A model generated the notes under the pieces. It saw nothing but the letters and a program-made list of their open reading frames with translations. It ran no database searches and was not told where the DNA came from. 64,000 nt of DNA from Cohnella sp. GbtcB17 (lineage in GTDB: Bacteria; Bacillota; Bacilli; Paenibacillales; Paenibacillaceae), in NCBI RefSeq assembly GCF_019091135.1, contig NZ_JAGXJW010000019.1:1-64000 (forward strand), given 5' to 3'. The position numbers and the translations under genes are program-made. Every line of letters starts with the position of its first letter. Position 1 is the first letter of the stretch. Positions 60,092 through 64,000 of this stretch are shown piece after piece.

Positions 60092-61375
60092 TTATTCGGC
60101 GGCGTAGGCTGCGCTGCGGGTGATCGCGAACGATTGCAGCTGGTCCAGCGCGGCTTTGGGCGAGAGATGGTCGTACAGCACCGCATCGCCCATTTTGCGC
60201 GTCTTGTCCAGGACGGCCTGCCAGGCGGGCTCCTGAATCGGATAGAACTTGGCGGACGCCAGGGAGGCGATATCGCGCTTCATCGAAGGATCGGCGGCCG
60301 AGAGCGTATCGCCGACCGTCGACGTGACCGGAATGAAGCCTTCGCGCACGACCATGTCCGCATAGTTCGCGTCGTCGTACAGGAAGTCGAGGAACTTGGA
60401 CAGGGCGACCGGGTCCGTATGGTCCGTCTTGAACGAGACAAGCACGTCCTGCACGCCGAACGAGACGGGCGCCTGGCCGTCCTTCACCGGGATCGGTCCA
60501 GAACCCCACTCGAAGCCGGGAAATTCGCGCGGCACGACGGACGAGAAATAGTTGCCGGAGATCATCATGCCGAGCTTGCCGTCGCCCATGATGCGTTGCT
60601 TCTCGTCCCGCGTCGTCACGGTCGGCTCCTCGTCGGTCAGCCCTTCGTCGTACAGCCGCTTGAGGAAGGTCAGCGCCTCGACGTTGGCCGGCGAGTTGAC
60701 GGCCCAGCGCCCGTCCTTGATCCAGTCGCCTCCCGCTCCGAAAAAAAAGTAGGAAAGATAGGCCTGCACCTCGTCGTCCGTCAGGTCGACGCCGAAGCCG
60801 CGGGACTTCCCGGCGGAGACGAGCTTGCGTGCGCTCGCTTCGAGCTCGGACCAGGTGACCGGGGGCTGCTTGATGCCGGAGGCGGCGAACAGCTTTTTGT
60901 TGTAGTACAAGTTGCGGACCGAAGCGACGTAGGGGATCGCGTACTGCTTGCCTTCCAGCCTGTCCATAGCGGACAGATTCGGATAAAACTTGGACAGCAG
61001 CTCCGGCGAGACGATCTCGTTTAGATCGTTCAGGATGCCGGCTTTGGAAAAGTGCGCGTAGACATTCGTATTGAGCAAGTCGGGCGGCTGGTTGCGGCTG
61101 ATCATCGCGGTGTAAATGCCGTCCAGCACGTTCCAATTGGCGACTTGCAGCTCGACGATGATGTCCGGATTTTTGAGCTCGAACTCGTGGACGAGCTTTT
61201 CGAGGTGGGCCTTCGTCTCCGTGCTGTATTCCGCGGCGACGAACCGGATGAGCGATTGCCTGGGCTCCGCCGGCGAGGCGGGCGCAGGCTCCCGCTTGGC
61301 GCAGGCGCCGAGCGGGAGCGCGAGGCAGGCGGCGGCGATCAATCCAACGGTCGCCGCGCGATGCGGGCTGGGCAT
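60092..61375 (-). CDS. Second sugar-binding lipoprotein (family-1 solute-binding protein)
   Basis: A 427-aa lipoprotein from ATG 61375 with AAAGGAAG upstream; upstream codons in the longer frame look non-coding. The lipobox is LPLGAC (Cys about 23). Binding-domain blocks are LEKLVHEFELKNPDIIVELQ, PPDLLNTNVYAHFSKAGIL, YAIPYVASVRNLYYNKKLF and VTWSELEASARKLVSAGK. It is only distantly similar to the neighbouring binding protein, so ligands may differ. It lies 128 bp upstream of that gene, in the same operon direction. Confidence 0.92.
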   Translation of the reverse strand: MPSPHRAATVGLIAAACLALPLGACAKREPAPASPAEPRQSLIRFVAAEYSTETKAHLEKLVHEFELKNPDIIVELQVANWNVLDGIYTAMISRNQPPDLLNTNVYAHFSKAGILNDLNEIVSPELLSKFYPNLSAMDRLEGKQYAIPYVASVRNLYYNKKLFAASGIKQPPVTWSELEASARKLVSAGKSRGFGVDLTDDEVQAYLSYFFFGAGGDWIKDGRWAVNSPANVEALTFLKRLYDEGLTDEEPTVTTRDEKQRIMGDGKLGMMISGNYFSSVVPREFPGFEWGSGPIPVKDGQAPVSFGVQDVLVSFKTDHTDPVALSKFLDFLYDDANYADMVVREGFIPVTSTVGDTLSAADPSMKRDIASLASAKFYPIQEPAWQAVLDKTRKMGDAVLYDHLSPKAALDQLQSFAITRSAAYAAE

Positions 61376-61439
61376 ATCGGTAGCTTCCTTTCGGTTCAAG
61401 TGTACTAATCGGCTCGGTGAAGAGCGGCGGCAGGTGGCC

Positions 61440-61650
61440 ATAGCGGCAAAAAGTTCCGTTAACGCCGGCAGCGTGGCCAACCGGAGATCGGTCCAGTCCA
61501 CGACCGAAATTCTCGGCTATCGCAAACCGGATCGATCTCGCCTACGCGTAGTTTACTGAAAGAGTCGGTTATCGCAAGCCGATATGTCCCCCTCCCCCAA
61601 GCGGAGATGACGGATATGTCCGGCTATCTCAGGCTACACCGCCCCCCGTC
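61440..61650. repeat. Four degenerate copies of a roughly 52-bp repeat
   Basis: Between two co-oriented genes, cores such as CGGCTATCGCAAACCGG (about 61514-61530) and CGGTTATCGCAAGCCG (about 61566-61581) recur at a spacing of 52 bp, with weaker copies about 61451 and 61606. The period and the CGGCTAT-like core recall the repeats at 10070-10160. The 288-bp stretch 61376-61663 holds no supported gene. Confidence 0.6.
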
Positions 61651-61663
61651 AACGATGCGTTCG

Positions 61664-62647
61664 CTAGCTGCCGCCGTCGAAAGGGAACAGCAGCTTTTGA
61701 TTTTCCGGCGCGTACATATTCGACTTGGTCACGACGATCGAATCCGTATACGAGACCCGGCGCGCGCCTCGCAGCTCCGCGCGCTTCAGCGCCGCCTTCA
61801 CGCCCAGGTAGCCCATATTGAACGGCTTTTGCACGATCAACGCGCTCATGACGCCGTCCTCGAGCAGCCGGATCTCGTAGATCGAGCTGTCGAAGCCGAT
61901 CAGCTTGATCCGCTGCTCTCCGGCCTCGCCGATCGCTCGGGCCGCGCCGAGGGCCGCCGTCTCGTTTAACGCGACCACGACGTTCGGCGGCTCCGGCATG
62001 TCGAGCACGGCTCGCATAATATCATATGCCTTGTCCTCCGAGTCCTCGCAATAATAAATCTGCGTCGTGCCGCCGGGATACGCACCGACCGCCTCCTCGA
62101 CGCCGGCCTTGCGCTCGCCGGATACGCGGGAGCGCTCGAAGTCGCTCACGATCGCGACGTTCGGCCGTCCGCCCGTCAGTTCGGCTGCGGTCTGGCCGGC
62201 CTGCCTGCCGGCTTCGCGGTGATCGTTCAGCACGGACACCGGCGCCTTCCCCGACTGCAGCGGCATGTCGATGACGACGACCCGGATGCCCGCGTCGCGG
62301 ATCGCCAGCACCGCCTTGGAGACGCGCGGGTCGTCGACCGGGGCGACGACGACAGAGGAGGGACGTGTCGCCAGCGCGTCCTGCAGCAGGCGGACCTGCG
62401 TATCCGCATCCGTCTCCTCGAGCGGGCCCTGGATATCGATCGCCGCGCCCGCTTCCTTGGCAGCCGCGGCAGCGCCCGCGCTGACGGCCTGCCAGAAGTT
62501 CGAGCGCACGCTGCTAGACTTGAGCACGACGGAGACGGAGCGGCCGTCGCTCCCGGCGGAAGCGTACAGCTTGATGTACAAGCCTGCGCAGAGCGCGGCT
62601 GCAGCCAGCAGCAGGATCGATGCCCAGGCGAATTTGTGGTTGTGCAT
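61664..62647 (-). CDS. Membrane-anchored ribose-type sugar-binding protein (sensor partner)
   Basis: A 327-aa protein starting 2 nt after the kinase stop. It begins with a basic segment and one membrane helix (about 7-27, WASILLLAAAALCAGLYIKL) with no lipobox, then a periplasmic-binding-protein type 1 fold (Peripla_BP_4): FWQAVSAGAAAAAKEAGA, VVAPVDDPRVSKAVLAIRDA, GERKAGVEEAVGAYPGG, IKLIGFDSSIYEIRLLEDG, LIVQKPFNMGYLGVKAAL. Tight coupling to a YesM-type kinase, rather than to an RbsA/C-type transporter, suggests a sensing role, like XylFII with LytS in clostridia. Confidence 0.85.
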   Translation of the reverse strand: MHNHKFAWASILLLAAAALCAGLYIKLYASAGSDGRSVSVVLKSSSVRSNFWQAVSAGAAAAAKEAGAAIDIQGPLEETDADTQVRLLQDALATRPSSVVVAPVDDPRVSKAVLAIRDAGIRVVVIDMPLQSGKAPVSVLNDHREAGRQAGQTAAELTGGRPNVAIVSDFERSRVSGERKAGVEEAVGAYPGGTTQIYYCEDSEDKAYDIMRAVLDMPEPPNVVVALNETAALGAARAIGEAGEQRIKLIGFDSSIYEIRLLEDGVMSALIVQKPFNMGYLGVKAALKRAELRGARRVSYTDSIVVTKSNMYAPENQKLLFPFDGGS

Positions 62648-62649
62648 CG

Positions 62650-64000
62650 CTAGTTTTCCACCTTCGGTATTTTGATCGTGACGCGCGTGCCTTCGTACGG
62701 CTCGCTTCGGATGGAGACCCCGTACGAAGGGCCGAAGAACAGACGAATGCGCTCATGCGCGTTGCCGACGCCGATCCCTTTGGCGAAGCCGTCCTCGACC
62801 GGCCTGGGCTGCCAGATTTTCTCGAGTGCCTCGGCGGTCATGCCGACGCCGTCGTCCTCAATCTCGAAGACGATCGCGTCGTCCTGCTCCTTGCCGGTGA
62901 CGACGATCGTTCCTTTTTCGGGCAGATGGCGGATGCCGTGATAGATGGCGTTTTCCACGAACGGCTGGAGCAAAATTTTGAGCGTCCGGTACTTCAGAAT
63001 CGCCTCATCGAATTCGATCCGGTATTCGAGCTGGTCCGCATAGCGCATTTTCTGGATCAGCATGTAGCTGCGAATATGCTCCAGCTCCACGCCGATCGTC
63101 ACGAGCTCCCGGTCTTTGGCGATGCTCGCGCGGAACAGGCGGGCGAGCGCGGATGTCATGAGCACGACCTTTTCGTGCTGCTTCTGCTCGGCCATCCAGA
63201 CGATCGAATCCAGCGTGTTGTACAGAAAGTGCGGATTGATCTGCGACTGCAGCAGAGCCAGCTCGCTTTTGCGCTTGTTTTCCTGCGTGGAGATGGCCTC
63301 GGACATCAAGTTTTTGATCTGGCCGACCATCATGTTGAAGGTTCGGCTGAGCTGGCCGATCTCGTCCATCTGCCGGACGGGCGCCTTGACCTCGAAATTT
63401 CCTTTTTCCAACAGCCGCATGCTTCGCTGCAGGTTGCGGATCGGGCGGGACAGCCGGTGGGAGAGCGCCAGCGAGAGCAGAAGCGCGACCGCGATGCCGA
63501 TCAGGGAGATGAGCAGCGTATTGCGGAGCGTCTCCTTGTATCCGATCAGATCGTCCGCATAGGCGACCCCGACGATTTTCCAGCCGAAGTTCGTGTCCTG
63601 CACCGAGTAGAAGCGCTTGCCGTCCTCGTCGTCTACCGCGAATGAGGTGCCGCTGGGCGCGCGGAGAACGTCGGCGATGCGCTCCGTCCGCAGGCTGCTG
63701 TAAATGAGCTGCTGCTGCGGATGGTAAACGATGTCGCCTTCGCGGTCGACGATGAACACGTAGCCCTTTTTGCCGATATCGATCTGCCGGAGCAGATCGC
63801 TCACGACGCTCAGGTTCAGATCGACGAGGAAAATGCCGTCCGCAGTAATCCCATCCGTATTTTTCAGCTCGCGCGAGAGCGATACGACCCAGCGGTATTC
63901 GTCCTTGATGATGTTTTGCACATGCGGCGCGGAGATGACGGACTTGCCCCCGGCTTGCCGGGCGCCGATATACCAGGATTGCTCCCGGAGCGGCGCGTTC
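62650..64000 (-). CDS. YesM-type sensor histidine kinase (N-terminus beyond right edge)
   Basis: The C-terminal 449 residues are in the window, and the frame stays open to the last base (NAPLREQSWYIGARQAGG and on), so the true start is outside. The visible part comprises the end of an extracellular Cache domain (KKGYVFIVDREGDIVYHPQ), TM2 (about LLISLIGIAVALLLSLAL), HAMP (RPIRNLQRSMRLLEKG), the His_kinase domain with QINPHFLYNTLDSI, and the ATPase domain with LQPFVENAIYHGI, the G1 box EDDGVGM and GVGNAHERIRLFFG. All catalytic boxes look intact. A response-regulator gene is expected just outside the window. Confidence 0.94.
   Translation of the reverse strand, partial: NAPLREQSWYIGARQAGGKSVISAPHVQNIIKDEYRWVVSLSRELKNTDGITADGIFLVDLNLSVVSDLLRQIDIGKKGYVFIVDREGDIVYHPQQQLIYSSLRTERIADVLRAPSGTSFAVDDEDGKRFYSVQDTNFGWKIVGVAYADDLIGYKETLRNTLLISLIGIAVALLLSLALSHRLSRPIRNLQRSMRLLEKGNFEVKAPVRQMDEIGQLSRTFNMMVGQIKNLMSEAISTQENKRKSELALLQSQINPHFLYNTLDSIVWMAEQKQHEKVVLMTSALARLFRASIAKDRELVTIGVELEHIRSYMLIQKMRYADQLEYRIEFDEAILKYRTLKILLQPFVENAIYHGIRHLPEKGTIVVTGKEQDDAIVFEIEDDGVGMTAEALEKIWQPRPVEDGFAKGIGVGNAHERIRLFFGPSYGVSIRSEPYEGTRVTIKIPKVEN

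Overview
The window reads as chromosome from a high-GC, endospore-forming member of the Firmicutes, most likely Paenibacillaceae (Cohnella- or Paenibacillus-like). The evidence is SpoVR, YhbH and two complete gerA-gerB-gerC germinant-receptor operons, strong GGAGG-type ribosome binding sites with many GTG/TTG starts, Gram-positive lipoproteins, and repeated carbohydrate modules made of an Lpl/Ytc-type importer plus a YesM/YesN or AraC-type regulator. The species assignment is inference. No tRNA, rRNA, CRISPR array, intact insertion sequence or replication origin was recognised.

Layout. 0-11.6 kb is housekeeping and stress: an SDR oxidoreductase (cut by the left edge), spoVR, an ECF sigma/anti-sigma pair with a visible autoregulatory promoter, a UvrC-like nuclease lacking the RNase H half, HelD, RecQ, a Vsr/DUF559-like protein with its own leader RNA, degenerate repeats and two small membrane-protein genes. 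11.7-21.2 kb holds two ger operons. The first is followed by a 40-codon membrane ORF, then by a lipoprotein PLD nuclease and a sugar isomerase. 21.3-26.4 kb is a small catabolic cluster: a tandem class II aldolase-like protein whose second domain has lost its metal ligands, an esterase, a 2-hydroxyacid dehydrogenase, and a GntR regulator fused to a cytoplasmic solute-binding domain. 26.4-27.8 kb is a SEC-C/TPR protein on the minus strand.

27.9-35.6 kb is a scarred accessory region. An AraC-type membrane sensor and an importer (binding protein plus two permeases) lie between a decayed GH29 fucosidase, a 159-bp duplicated scar of the SGNH hydrolase gene, a transposase remnant, and a decayed copy of a segment that is intact at 53 kb. 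35.5-37.0 kb is the intact SGNH hydrolase on the minus strand.

37.2-52.2 kb is a co-oriented 15-kb glycan-utilisation locus: YesM-type kinase, AraC-type response regulator, importer, secreted beta-helix protein, membrane-anchored SurA_N-like protein, DUF5696-like hydrolase, and a DUF5107-TPR protein. It ends at a long hairpin and looks like an uncharacterised Gram-positive PUL. 52.4-53.0 kb is an AT-rich, apparently foreign small gene. 53.0-56.7 kb holds a 59-aa membrane protein, yhbH, a phasin-like protein and a UbiB-family kinase. 56.7-64.0 kb (minus strand) is another sugar system: a YesM kinase (5' end outside the window), a membrane-anchored ribose-type binding protein, two family-1 binding lipoproteins and two permeases.

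None of the three importer sets encodes an ATPase, so a shared MsmX-type ATPase elsewhere is implied. The candidates I consider least described are the GntR-SBP one-component regulator, the anchored-binding-protein/YesM sensor pair, the 37-52 kb glycan locus, and the aldolase with a degenerate second domain.
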